A DNA stretch of 21,614 bases from DATLFI01 sp035524895 (GTDB lineage: Bacteria > Acidobacteriota > Thermoanaerobaculia > Multivoradales > Multivoraceae): NCBI GenBank assembly GCA_035524895.1, contig DATLFI010000045.1, positions 1-21,614 of the forward strand. The letters run 5' to 3'. Position numbers and translations under genes: made by a program. How positions within the stretch are numbered: position 1 is the stretch's first letter; the number at the start of each line of letters is the position of its first letter. Shown piece after piece: positions 1-7,726 of this stretch. The notes below the pieces were generated by a model. That model saw only the letters and a list, made by a program, of their open reading frames with translations, was not told the origin of the DNA and made no database searches.

Positions 1-595
1 GGCCGGCCTCGGCCAGCTCGCGGCGCGCGGGCTCCGGGAAGAGCGAGAGCGCCGGTACCAGGCGCCGCCAGATTTCTTGCTCTGGAAGCGCCGACATCGC
101 GAGCGCGATCCGGTCGAGCGGGGTCGAGGCGTCCGCCAGAGCACGAAGGGAGCGCACCGCGGTCTCCGCATCCTCGTCAGCGACCGCGAGCAGCAAGGCC
201 TCGACGACGAGGGGCGACGCGAATCCGCGCAAGGCATGAGCTGCCGCACGACGGACCGGCGCTGCCTGGTCGCGCAGCAGCAGCAACAAGGCCTGCTCGC
301 CGCGTCGATCGGCGAGGCGTCCCAGGGTCGTCGCGACCGCGGCCCGCTCGCGCTCGGAGCCACCCAGGGCGCGACCGACGACGGTCGGCTCGAACAGGCG
401 CCGGTCCTCGAGCAGCAGGAGCATCGCAACGGCGTCCCCGGGCCCCGCCGCTGGCGGCGCGGCGGGGCCGCCGGGGACGGGCGGCCGACCCACATCGCGC
501 GTGCTGGACGCATCGCGTGTCCAAGACGCGCAACCTGACGCCGCGAATCCCAGCAGGGTCGCGCCCACCGCAACGAGCGCGAGGATGCTCCGCAC
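1..595 (-). CDS. HEAT-repeat lipoprotein, N-terminal part (runs off left edge)
   Basis: The minus-strand frame stays open from the start to the window edge, giving about 198 residues. It begins with a signal peptide (VVRSILALVAVGATLLGF) ending in a lipobox-like ASGC, so export and lipidation are likely. After a Pro/Ala/Gly-rich linker come repeated helical pairs rich in Leu, Ala and Arg with HEAT character, such as VRRAAAHALRGFAS. Two GTG codons are adjacent (598 and 595). The GAGGAG ribosome-binding site at 606-601 lies 5 nt from the second, so 595 is preferred. Exported HEAT lipoproteins of this look are sometimes fused to a cyclophilin-type peptidyl-prolyl isomerase. That part, if present, is outside the window. 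It is divergent from ccmA. The HEAT and lipoprotein calls are fairly sure; the function is unknown. Confidence 0.7.
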   Translation of the reverse strand, partial: MRSILALVAVGATLLGFAASGCASWTRDASSTRDVGRPPVPGGPAAPPAAGPGDAVAMLLLLEDRRLFEPTVVGRALGGSERERAAVATTLGRLADRRGEQALLLLLRDQAAPVRRAAAHALRGFASPLVVEALLLAVADEDAETAVRSLRALADASTPLDRIALAMSALPEQEIWRRLVPALSLFPEPARRELAEAG

Positions 596-669
596 CACGT
601 CTCCTCGCTCCAGCGTTCCTCGACCGACGCCGCCGGAGGGTCCGGCGACCGTGTGCGATAGTAGCCGGC

Positions 670-1359
670 GTGTCGCCGCCCGCTGTCTCGACTCGTGGTC
701 TCGGACGGCGGTTCGGCCGCTGCTGGGCTCTCGCGCACGTCGATCTGGAGGTAGCCGCCGGGGACCTGGTGCTCCTGGCGGGGGCGAATGGCTCGGGCAA
801 GACGACGCTGCTTCGCCTGATCGCGGGCCTGCTGCGCCCCAGCGCCGGCTCGCTACGCGTGTTCGGTCTCGACCCCGTGGCGGAGCCGCTCGCGGTGAGA
901 CGGCGGCTGAGCGTGGTGGGTCACCAACCCTTCCTGTACGGCGAGCTCTCCGCTCGCGAGACGCTGGCGCTCTGGAACCGCCTGCTCGAGCGGCCCTGGC
1001 CGGCAGCCACGATCCCCGAGCTGCTCGAGGCCGTGGGGCTCGAGGACGCCGCTTCACGCGAGGTCCGCACTTTCTCGGCCGGCATGCGCAAGCGTCTCAG
1101 CCTCGCCCGGGTTCGCCTCGAGCGGCCACGGCTACTCCTGCTGGACGAACCGTTCGCCGCCCTCGACCAGGACGGACAGGATCTGGTCGATCGCTGGATC
1201 TCCGAGTTTCGAGACGACGGTGGCGCGGTGGTGATGGCCTCGCACGATCTGAGCCGCGCCTCCGGGCACGGAGCGCGTGCCGTCCTGCTGCGCAGCGGGC
1301 AGGCGGTCTGGACCGGTGCCGCGCGGGACCTCGGCGAGCGGCTGCGAATGCCCAACTGA
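670..1359 (+). CDS. ccmA: Heme exporter ATP-binding subunit CcmA
   Basis: ATPase of the CcmABCD complex, which drives release of heme-loaded CcmE from CcmC at the periplasmic face of the inner membrane. The 229 residues are a single ABC domain of normal family length. It has Walker A GANGSGKTT (residues 38-46), an ABC signature in the variant form FSAGMRKRLSLAR (135-147), Walker B RLLLLDEP (154-161) and switch His192 in ASHDLS. The start is GTG 670. The frame is open further upstream, but that stretch is Arg/Pro-rich and holds no domain sequence, and the conserved part begins just after 670. No clear ribosome-binding site precedes it. It is the first gene of the ccm operon, 19 bp before ccmB. 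Confidence 0.93.
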   Translation: MSPPAVSTRGLGRRFGRCWALAHVDLEVAAGDLVLLAGANGSGKTTLLRLIAGLLRPSAGSLRVFGLDPVAEPLAVRRRLSVVGHQPFLYGELSARETLALWNRLLERPWPAATIPELLEAVGLEDAASREVRTFSAGMRKRLSLARVRLERPRLLLLDEPFAALDQDGQDLVDRWISEFRDDGGAVVMASHDLSRASGHGARAVLLRSGQAVWTGAARDLGERLRMPN

Positions 1360-1378
1360 ACCCTCGAAAGTCCACGTG

Positions 1379-2062
1379 ATGCGAGCGCTACGTCAGACCG
1401 TCGAGATCCTACGCAAGGACCTGCTCCTCGAATGGCGCCGCCGCGCGCGTCTGGTGGCGGTCTTGGTCTTCGCGGTCAACGTCCTGCTGCTCTTCTCGTT
1501 CGCGCTGGGCGCCGACACCGGCACCCTCGCCAAGGCGACCGGTGGTCTGCTGATGCTGACGCTGCTCTTCTCCTCCATCCTGGCGCTCGGGGAGAGCTTC
1601 CGCGCCGAGCACGAGCACGCGGCGCTGGAGGGGCTGCTGCTGCTGCCGATGCACCCGGTCGGGATCTTCTATGGCAAGGCAGTGGCGAACACCCTCTTCT
1701 TGCTGCTGCTGGCCCCCCTGCTGGTGCCCGCGGCGCTGGTCCTCTACGGCGGCGCGCTCCCCGCAGGCCAGCTCCTCCAACTGCTCGCGCTATGGGCGGC
1801 GATCGCTGCCGGGCTCGCCGGACCCGGCACCCTCTACGCCGCCATGACCGGGAGGCTGCGCAGCCACGACGTGCTGCTGCCGCTGCTGCTCTTCCCGCTC
1901 GTCATCCCGGTGCTGGTCGCCGGCGTCCGGTCCATGAGCCTGGTGCTCACGGGCGATCCGATGGCGCAACTCGGCGGCTGGGTCGGACTGCTCGTGGCCT
2001 TCGATGTAATCTACTGGAGCTTGTGCGGGGTGCTGTTCCCCTACGTGGTGGAGGAGCCTTGA
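1379..2062 (+). CDS. ccmB: Heme exporter membrane subunit CcmB
   Basis: Integral membrane partner of CcmA in the CcmABCD complex. The 227 residues match the family length. A cytoplasmic N-terminus (EILRKDLLLEWRRRAR) of the kind typical of CcmB is followed by about six hydrophobic segments, for example around residues 22-40, 54-67, 102-125, 135-155, 164-182 and 200-222. The loop RAEHEHAALEGLLLLP matches the conserved CcmB loop after the second helix. The start is ATG 1379; a GTG directly upstream (1376) is possible. It ends in a TTGA overlap with ccmC, so the two are probably translationally coupled. Confidence 0.93.
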   Translation: MRALRQTVEILRKDLLLEWRRRARLVAVLVFAVNVLLLFSFALGADTGTLAKATGGLLMLTLLFSSILALGESFRAEHEHAALEGLLLLPMHPVGIFYGKAVANTLFLLLLAPLLVPAALVLYGGALPAGQLLQLLALWAAIAAGLAGPGTLYAAMTGRLRSHDVLLPLLLFPLVIPVLVAGVRSMSLVLTGDPMAQLGGWVGLLVAFDVIYWSLCGVLFPYVVEEP

Positions 2063-2742
2063 AACCGATCACCTGGCAACATGCGCTCGGCGCCCTGGGC
2101 CTCGGCCTGCTCGTCTGGGGCAGCGCACAGGCTCTGCTCGTGGCGCCGCCCGACCGCCACATGGGCGATGTCTCGCGCATCATCTCGATCCACGTGCCGT
2201 GCGCGTGGGTGGGGCTGCTGGTCTACACCATCGCCATGGTGTTGGCGGTCGGGTCGCTGTGGTCGGGTCGCAGCCGATGGGACGCTGCGCTGACCGCCGC
2301 GATCGAGACCGGCCTGGTGCTCACCGCGCTGATGCTGCTGACCGGCATGCTGTTCGCGCGGCCGACCTGGGGCGTGTGGTGGACCTGGGACGTGCGGCTG
2401 ACCACCACGCTGCTGGCGTTCGTGCTGTTCGCGGGCGTGCTGACCATGCGTTCGTTCCTCGAGGAGCCGCGCCGGCGCGCGACCTGGACCGCGGTCGCAA
2501 CCATCATTGCGTGGGTCGACGTGCCGCTGGTCTACTTCTGCGTACGCTGGATGCGCTCGATCCACCAGGTGCAATCGTCGCCCGACACGATCGACGCCGC
2601 CATCTACTGGCCGATGCGCATCAACGCCTTCGCCGTGTTGTTCCTGGCGCTGTGGTTCATCGTGCTGCGCACCCGCGTCGAGCGGCTGCGCGAGGAGGTC
2701 GACGAGGTGGCGCCCCCGGCACCTGTCGTCACAGCCGCTTGA
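2059..2742 (+). CDS. ccmC: Heme handling protein CcmC
   Basis: Membrane protein that binds heme and presents it to CcmE for covalent attachment. The 227 residues have about six membrane segments. The tryptophan-rich WWD signature is present as WGVWWTWDVRLTT (residues 104-116). The two conserved heme-ligand histidines are visible as IHVPCAW (His45) and RSIHQ (His169). The only start that preserves the first membrane segment is TTG 2059. It overlaps the ccmB stop as TTGA and has GAGGAG at 2051-2056 only 2 nt upstream. The next in-frame ATG (2161) would remove helix one. A 94-bp gap with a strong hairpin follows before ccmD. Confidence 0.94.
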   Translation: MKPITWQHALGALGLGLLVWGSAQALLVAPPDRHMGDVSRIISIHVPCAWVGLLVYTIAMVLAVGSLWSGRSRWDAALTAAIETGLVLTALMLLTGMLFARPTWGVWWTWDVRLTTTLLAFVLFAGVLTMRSFLEEPRRRATWTAVATIIAWVDVPLVYFCVRWMRSIHQVQSSPDTIDAAIYWPMRINAFAVLFLALWFIVLRTRVERLREEVDEVAPPAPVVTAA

Positions 2743-2755
2743 ACGCTGGTCCGAG

Positions 2756-2792
2756 CCACGGCCCGCGACGGACCGGTCGCGGTCTCCCGTGG
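2756..2792 (+). repeat. Long stem-loop in the ccmC-ccmD gap
   Basis: Inverted repeat read directly from the sequence. The outer stem CCACGG (2756-2761) pairs with CCGTGG (2787-2792). The inner stem CCGCGAC (2763-2769) pairs with GTCGCGG (2776-2782). The loop is GGACCG, and the internal bulge is one base on one side and four on the other, giving 13 paired positions. No T-run follows, so a simple intrinsic terminator is unlikely. A role in mRNA stability or processing, or partial attenuation before ccmD, is inference. Confidence 0.55.
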
Positions 2793-2836
2793 TCCCGATC
2801 GGCGACTTACCGAGGAAGAGGACCAGGAAGAAGACC

Positions 2837-3049
2837 ATGACCGAGGGAGTTATAGTTGGTGGCTGGTCCTACGTGATTGGCGCGTATGCCGTGGTCGCGA
2901 TCGGCTTGGCAATGTACGCCGTGAGCCTGTTCCAGCGCCTGCGCAGCGTGCGGCGCCAGCTCGCGGTACAGAACCTCGCGGTGCAGAAAGCCGGACAGAA
3001 CGATCGGGTGCGGGCGCCAGAGCGCGGCCGCACCGAGGACGACTCCTAG
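2837..3049 (+). CDS. ccmD: Small heme exporter protein CcmD-like
   Basis: A 70-residue protein with one membrane helix (SYVIGAYAVVAIGLAMYAVS, about residues 11-30), then a basic cytoplasmic tail (RLRSVRRQ). This is the size and topology of CcmD, which holds CcmE in the CcmABC complex. CcmD sequences are poorly conserved, so the call rests on size, topology and position between ccmC and ccmE. The start ATG 2837 has AGGAAG at 2825-2830, 6 nt upstream. Unlike its neighbours it overlaps neither flanking gene (gaps of 94 and 73 bp). Confidence 0.8.
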   Translation: MTEGVIVGGWSYVIGAYAVVAIGLAMYAVSLFQRLRSVRRQLAVQNLAVQKAGQNDRVRAPERGRTEDDS

Positions 3050-3122
3050 CAGCACAGCGCGCCGCTCCGCGTCCTCCGAGCGCGACTCCTTACCGCAGCC
3101 CCACGACCCGGAAAGGGTAGCC

Positions 3123-3629
3123 ATGAGCCCCGATCCCGCATCATCAGAGCCCCGCCACAGCGACGAGACGGGGCGTGATCGCCGCCGCCGCCGCGCGCTC
3201 CTGATCGGCGCGCTGCTGGTAGCGGGCGCCGCCTTCGGCTTCCTCGCTTTCTCCAACGTAGGGGACAATCTCGTCTACTACTGGAGCCCGAGCGAGCTGG
3301 TAGCAGCCGGGCCGGGCGCCCAGAGCGCCTCCGTGCGACTCGCGGGCCTGGTGGTGGCCGAGAGCATCCACGCCGGAGACGACGGGCTGACGCTCGACTT
3401 CTCGGTCACCGACGGCACCACCACCGTGCCGGTTCGCGCGCAGACGGTGCCGCCGGCGATGTTCCGCGAGGGGATCGGCGTCGTGCTGGAAGGCACCATG
3501 GGCGCCGATGGCAGGTTCCAGACCGACCGGCTCATGGTCAAGCACGACAACGAGTATCGGGCTCCCGGCACCCCCGACGAGCGCTCGGTCGAGGAGTTGG
3601 TGAGGACCCTGAACCTAGAGGACACATGA
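3123..3629 (+). CDS. ccmE: Periplasmic heme chaperone CcmE
   Basis: Membrane-anchored chaperone that binds heme covalently through a histidine and passes it to CcmF. In its 168 residues, a basic N-terminus (residues 18-24, RDRRRRR) and one membrane anchor (25-43) are followed by the family motif YYWSPSEL (52-59). An OB-fold beta domain ends in KHDNEY, giving the heme-attaching His141 and the tyrosine ligand Tyr145 in the HxxxY pattern. The C-terminal tail is flexible, as in the family. A purine-rich GGAAAGGG precedes ATG 3123. The stop overlaps the ccmF start as ATGA. Confidence 0.95.
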   Translation: MSPDPASSEPRHSDETGRDRRRRRALLIGALLVAGAAFGFLAFSNVGDNLVYYWSPSELVAAGPGAQSASVRLAGLVVAESIHAGDDGLTLDFSVTDGTTTVPVRAQTVPPAMFREGIGVVLEGTMGADGRFQTDRLMVKHDNEYRAPGTPDERSVEELVRTLNLEDT

Positions 3630-5629
3630 CGTCCGCGCTCGGTCAGGGCCTGGTCCTCCTCGCCCTGCTCTGTGCGGCGATCGGAGCGCCCCTCGGCTAC
3701 GCGGCCGGTGCGCGACGTTCCGAGAACGGTCTGCGCTGGACCCGCCGGCTAGCCTACGGGTTCGCGCTGGCGCTCGTGGCCGCGAACGTGGTGATGGAGT
3801 GGGCGCTGGTGCGCCACGACTTCTCGGTGTCGTACGTCGCGCAGGTGGGCGCGACCACGACGCCGCTCCACATCACGCTGGTCTCGCTCTGGTCCTCCCT
3901 CGAGGGCTCGATCCTGTTCTGGGGCCTGGTGCTCGGGCTCTACACCATCGGGGTGGCGTACCTGCAGCGGCGGGGCCACGCGGACTACCTCGCCTACACC
4001 CTCGCGACCATGCTGTCGGTCGGCGTCTTCTTCTGCTTCTTGTTGGCGGGGCCAGCCAACCCGTTCCAAGCGGTGCCGCCCCCCATCCCGACCGAGGGCC
4101 CTGGCCCGAACCCGCTGCTGCAGAACCACCTGCTGATGATCGTGCACCCGCCGATGCTGTACCTGGGCTACGTGGGCATGACGGTGCCGTTCGCGATGTC
4201 GGTGGCGGCGCTGCTGCGCGGCCAGCTCGGCGGCACCTGGCTCCAACCGCTGCGCAACTGGCTGCTGGTGCCGACCGCGTTCCTGACCCTCGGCGTCATG
4301 CTCGGCGGCTGGTGGTCCTACGAAGTCCTCGGCTGGGGCGGCTACTGGGCGTGGGACCCGGTGGAGAACGCGTCGTTCCTGCCCTGGCTCACGGCGGTCG
4401 CGGCACTACACTCGGCGATCGTCCAGCAGCGCCGGGGCAACCTCAAGGCGTGGACCGTCGTGCTCGTGCTGATCACTTTCCTGCTGACCATCCTGGGCAC
4501 GTTCCTCACCCGCTCGGGCGTGGTCAACTCGGTGCACTCCTTCACGCAGAGCCCGATCGGACCGCTGTTCCTGTTCTTCCTCGGAGCAGCGACGATCTTC
4601 GTGGTGGCCTTGCTCGCGCTGCGCATCGACACGCTCGCATCGCACCGGCCCCCAGTCGGCACCGCATCCCGCGAGAACGTCTTCCTGCTCAACAACCTGA
4701 TCCTGGTGGCGATCATGTTCACGGTGCTCGTCGGCACCCTGTTCCCGATCGTCGCCGAGGCGGTGCGCGACGTGAAGGTCAGCGTGGGCGAGCCCTACTT
4801 CAACCGCATGGCGGTGCCCCTGTTCCTGGTGTTGGTGCTCTTGATGGGCGTCGGACCCGCCCTGCCTTGGGGCACTGCGGACCGTGCCAAGGTGCGCCGG
4901 GCCCTGCTGATGCCGCTACCGGCCGCGCTCGCTGGCGCGCTGCTGACCTTCGCGCTCGGCGGCCGCGAGCCGCTGGTACTGCTCGTGGGAGCGCTCGCCG
5001 GCTACACGCTGTGGGTCACCGCCGACCAGGGCCTGCGGCCCACCCGCGAGCGGCGGCGACGCGGCGAGTCGGCAGCGACGGCGTTCGTGAATTCGAGCCG
5101 GCTGGCCCCGCGCCGGCTCGGCGCATACATCGTCCACTTCGGCCTGGTGGTCACCTTCGTCGCCATCGCCATCTCTTCGAACTACCAGACCGAGCGCGAG
5201 GCGACACTCGCCCCCGGCGCGAGCACCGAGCTCGGCGCGTACCGCATGACCTTCCTCGAGGCGCGAGTGATCCAAGAGCCGCACTTGCAGCGCCACGCCG
5301 CGCGCATCGCAATCGAGCGGGGCGGCCGCCAGGTGAGGGTCCTCGAGCCCTCGCTCAACTTCTATCCGACGCAGCGCGAGCCGCTCGGCACACCCGCGGT
5401 GCTGACCGGACCCACCCACGACCTCTACCTGACCCTGATGAACGTCTCGAGCGCCGGCACGATCGGCTTGCGCGCCATCCGCACACCGGCCGTGGTGTGG
5501 ATCTGGATCGGGGTCCTGCTGATGACCGCGGGCACCGGCCTCTGCCTGGTGCCTGCACGCCCGCTCGAGACGGCGGCGCGTGCCAGCCTGGAGGGTGAGG
5601 TCGCGGGCGCGCCGGCGGGTGGTTCATGA
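3626..5629 (+). CDS. ccmF: Heme lyase subunit CcmF
   Basis: Large membrane protein of the CcmF-CcmH-CcmI holocytochrome c synthetase, which takes heme from CcmE and ligates it to apocytochrome. The 667 residues with many membrane helices match the family length. The WWD domain is clear (GGWWSYEVLGWGGYWAWDPVEN, beginning around residue 227, followed by ASFLPWL). Conserved histidines occur in LLMIVHPPMLY before it and NSVHSFTQSPIGP after it. A soluble periplasmic C-terminal region containing LEPSLNFYP precedes the last helix. The start overlaps ccmE and the end overlaps ccmG, both as ATGA. Confidence 0.96.
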   Translation: MTSALGQGLVLLALLCAAIGAPLGYAAGARRSENGLRWTRRLAYGFALALVAANVVMEWALVRHDFSVSYVAQVGATTTPLHITLVSLWSSLEGSILFWGLVLGLYTIGVAYLQRRGHADYLAYTLATMLSVGVFFCFLLAGPANPFQAVPPPIPTEGPGPNPLLQNHLLMIVHPPMLYLGYVGMTVPFAMSVAALLRGQLGGTWLQPLRNWLLVPTAFLTLGVMLGGWWSYEVLGWGGYWAWDPVENASFLPWLTAVAALHSAIVQQRRGNLKAWTVVLVLITFLLTILGTFLTRSGVVNSVHSFTQSPIGPLFLFFLGAATIFVVALLALRIDTLASHRPPVGTASRENVFLLNNLILVAIMFTVLVGTLFPIVAEAVRDVKVSVGEPYFNRMAVPLFLVLVLLMGVGPALPWGTADRAKVRRALLMPLPAALAGALLTFALGGREPLVLLVGALAGYTLWVTADQGLRPTRERRRRGESAATAFVNSSRLAPRRLGAYIVHFGLVVTFVAIAISSNYQTEREATLAPGASTELGAYRMTFLEARVIQEPHLQRHAARIAIERGGRQVRVLEPSLNFYPTQREPLGTPAVLTGPTHDLYLTLMNVSSAGTIGLRAIRTPAVVWIWIGVLLMTAGTGLCLVPARPLETAARASLEGEVAGAPAGGS

Positions 5630-6138
5630 ACCGCAAAGCGCTGCTGGTCGGGGCGCTGGTCGCGGTGCCGTTGCTCGCCATGCTGGCGCTGGGGCTCGGA
5701 TTCGACCCACGCTTCGTGGAATCGCCGCTCGTCGGCGCGCCGGCGCCGAGCTTCCGGCTGATGTCGCTCGACGGCGAGGTGTGGGACCTCGAGGAACTGC
5801 GCGGAACGCCGGTGGTGCTCAACTTCTGGTCGACCTGGTGCCCACCCTGCCTCGAGGAGCACCCCCTGTTCATGACGGCGGCGCAGCGATACGCGGGCAG
5901 GGTGCAGTTCCTGGGCGTGGTCTACCAGGACGACGTCGAGAAGATCCGCACTTTCAGCGAGCGTTGGGGCGCATGGGGGCCCGCCCTGGTCGACCCCGAC
6001 GGCGAGGTCGCGATCGCCTATGGAGTGTTCGGACCGCCCGAGACCTTCTTCATCGACGGCGGCGGCCAGGTCGTCGAGAAAGTGATAGGCGCCGTACGAC
6101 CCGATCACCTGCTCGCGATGCTCGAAGGGATGCTGTGA
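5626..6138 (+). CDS. ccmG: Cytochrome c maturation thioredoxin CcmG (DsbE family)
   Basis: Periplasmic membrane-tethered thioredoxin-like protein that keeps apocytochrome or CcmH cysteines reduced. The 170 residues have an N-terminal anchor (5-25) and a thioredoxin fold with active site STWCPPC (Cys72, Cys75). The GVFGPPETFFID segment follows, with Pro138 at the cis-proline position typical of CcmG. It starts in an ATGA overlap with ccmF and ends in a GTGA overlap with ccmH. ResA/TlpA-like proteins look similar; the position in the operon decides for CcmG. Confidence 0.94.
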   Translation: MNRKALLVGALVAVPLLAMLALGLGFDPRFVESPLVGAPAPSFRLMSLDGEVWDLEELRGTPVVLNFWSTWCPPCLEEHPLFMTAAQRYAGRVQFLGVVYQDDVEKIRTFSERWGAWGPALVDPDGEVAIAYGVFGPPETFFIDGGGQVVEKVIGAVRPDHLLAMLEGML

Positions 6139-6719
6139 ACGCAGCGCTAGCTCGCCGATGCGCGAGGGTGCGGGTATTGACGTGGCTACTGCTCGCCGCG
6201 GCGTGTGCGCATCAAGTTGCTGCGGCCGCATCAGCGCAGGCACCGCGAGAGGCCGCCCAGCAGACTCTGGGTGTCGAGCGCGAAATGCCACCGCCACTCG
6301 GCCCGGGCCTCTCCGGTGCCCAGCTCGAGCAGGCCACGGAGGCGCTCGCCTCGGAGCTGCGCTGCCCGGTTTGCCAGGGCTTGTCGATCGCGTCTTCGCC
6401 CTCCGAGTCGGCACAGGCGATGCGCGGCCAGATCCGCCAGCTGCTCGCAGACGGCTACTCGCCGGACCAGGTCGTCGACTACTTCGAACGCAGCTACGGC
6501 GAGTTCGTGCGCCTTTCGCCCAAGCCTCGCGGTTTCAACCTGGTGGTCTTCGTGCTGCCCGTGGTGGCGCTCGCCGTTGGCTTGTTCCTGGTGGCGCTCA
6601 CCGTGCGGCGTCGCAGCGCGGCGGAGCTGCCCTCGAAAGCTGGTGCCGGCGGATCGCAAGGCGACCCCGACACGCTCGACGCCTACCGCGAGCGCGTACG
6701 ACGGGAGCTCTCGGGTTGA
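6135..6719 (+). CDS. ccmH: Cytochrome c maturation thiol protein CcmH
   Basis: Membrane-anchored thiol-disulfide protein that handles apocytochrome cysteines within the heme lyase. The 194 residues have a signal peptide (hydrophobic stretch about residues 13-33) and the hallmark LRCPVCQ (Cys77, Cys80) in a three-helix domain. The family segments SQAMR-like AQAMRGQIRQLL, DYFERSYGEFV and LSPKPRGFN follow, then a C-terminal membrane helix. The start is GTG 6135, overlapping the ccmG stop as GTGA; no in-frame ATG lies before the signal peptide. CcmI is a separate gene here, unlike E. coli where the two are fused. Confidence 0.94.
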   Translation: MNAALARRCARVRVLTWLLLAAACAHQVAAAASAQAPREAAQQTLGVEREMPPPLGPGLSGAQLEQATEALASELRCPVCQGLSIASSPSESAQAMRGQIRQLLADGYSPDQVVDYFERSYGEFVRLSPKPRGFNLVVFVLPVVALAVGLFLVALTVRRRSAAELPSKAGAGGSQGDPDTLDAYRERVRRELSG

Positions 6720-7696
6720 GCGAGCTCGTCGGCATCCCGCTGCTGGTCCTGGGCGGCGGGCTGCTGGTAGGTCTGGCCGTGGCGTGGGTGCTGGCGAGGC
6801 GGGAGCCTCATCGCGGCGCGTCGGACCTGCGGTTGCGCATCGCGGACCTCGAAGCCGAGCGCGACGAGACCTACGCCAAGCTGCGTGGAGCCGAGGGCGT
6901 GGGTCTCGCGGACGCGGATCGCGACGCGCTAGAGCTCACGGCAGCTCGCATCCTGCGTGGCCTGGACGCGGCGCGGAGCGAGCTCGGAACGGAGTCTCCG
7001 CGGGTGACCAAGGCCGCCAGCTCCGCGATCGCCCAGCCGGCAAAGAGCGGAGAGAGCGGCGGCCTCTTCGCGCGCCACCCGGCACTCGGCGGCGCGCTGT
7101 TCGGAGGCGGCATGGTCGGCCTGGTGGCGCTGCTCGTGTTCTGGGCCCAGCGCGACGCCCGGCCCGCGCCAAGGGACGAGGGAGCTACGACCATGGCTCC
7201 CGCCAGCCCTCCCGGAGGCATCGATCGAGGCGAGCCCCAGCTCCCTCCGATGGTAGCCAGCGAGGTTGCGGCTTTGCGCGACCGCATCGCGGCGAGCCCC
7301 GACGACGCGGGGTTGCGGCGACGCCTCGCCGAGCTGCTGCTGGCGCACGGCCAGTTCTTCGACGCCTTCCAAGAGTCGAGGCAGCTCCTCGAGCGCTCGC
7401 CCGAGGACGCCATGGGCCACTACGTCAGCGGCGTGGTGCTCTACACCATGGGTAACGCCGAGGTCGCGCTGGAGCACTTTGCGAACGCTCGCGCAGCAGA
7501 GCCCGGGTTCGCGCCGGCGGCGATCGTCGAGGGCATCGTCCGACTGCAGCTCGACGACCGCGACGCCGCAGTCGCCACCTGGACCGCCGGGCTCGCTGCC
7601 GCCGGCGGCACAGAGCCCCGGCTCGAGCACCTGTTGCGGCTCGCCCGCGAGGGCAAGAGCAGCACCGAGATCCTCTCTACGCCGCCGCCAGGGTGA
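6716..7696 (+). CDS. ccmI: CcmI-like TPR protein of the heme lyase
   Basis: CcmI holds apocytochrome c at the heme lyase through a periplasmic TPR domain. The 326 residues begin with a membrane helix (about 4-23). A cytoplasmic coiled-coil-like segment follows (LRLRIADLEAERDETYAKL), then a second helix (GALFGGGMVGLVALLVFWAQ, about 120-140) and TPR-like repeats from about residue 180 (RLAELLLAHGQFFDAFQES, VALEHFANARAAEPGFAPA). The start is TTG 6716, overlapping the ccmH stop as TTGA; no later start keeps the first helix. It is the last ccm gene and converges on the phosphoesterase 30 bp away. Topology and position support the name, although CcmI sequences diverge. Confidence 0.83.
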   Translation: MSELVGIPLLVLGGGLLVGLAVAWVLARREPHRGASDLRLRIADLEAERDETYAKLRGAEGVGLADADRDALELTAARILRGLDAARSELGTESPRVTKAASSAIAQPAKSGESGGLFARHPALGGALFGGGMVGLVALLVFWAQRDARPAPRDEGATTMAPASPPGGIDRGEPQLPPMVASEVAALRDRIAASPDDAGLRRRLAELLLAHGQFFDAFQESRQLLERSPEDAMGHYVSGVVLYTMGNAEVALEHFANARAAEPGFAPAAIVEGIVRLQLDDRDAAVATWTAGLAAAGGTEPRLEHLLRLAREGKSSTEILSTPPPG

Positions 7697-7726
7697 GCGC
7701 GCCGCTTCGGTGAGCAGCCAGCCCGC

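Noticed and set aside
517..669. 51-residue N-terminal extension of CcmA
   Set aside because: The frame is open but Arg/Pro-rich, overlaps the divergent HEAT gene start, and CcmA proteins normally begin near the GTG at 670.
3799..5598. 599-codon open frame in an alternative frame within ccmF
   Set aside because: Arg/Pro/Gly/Ala-rich out-of-frame translation typical of high GC; CcmF motifs are all in the other frame.
7697..7726. Bidirectional terminator between ccmI and the phosphoesterase gene
   Set aside because: Only short or widely spaced inverted repeats (such as TGAGCG/CGCTCA with a 26-nt loop) and no T-run on either strand.
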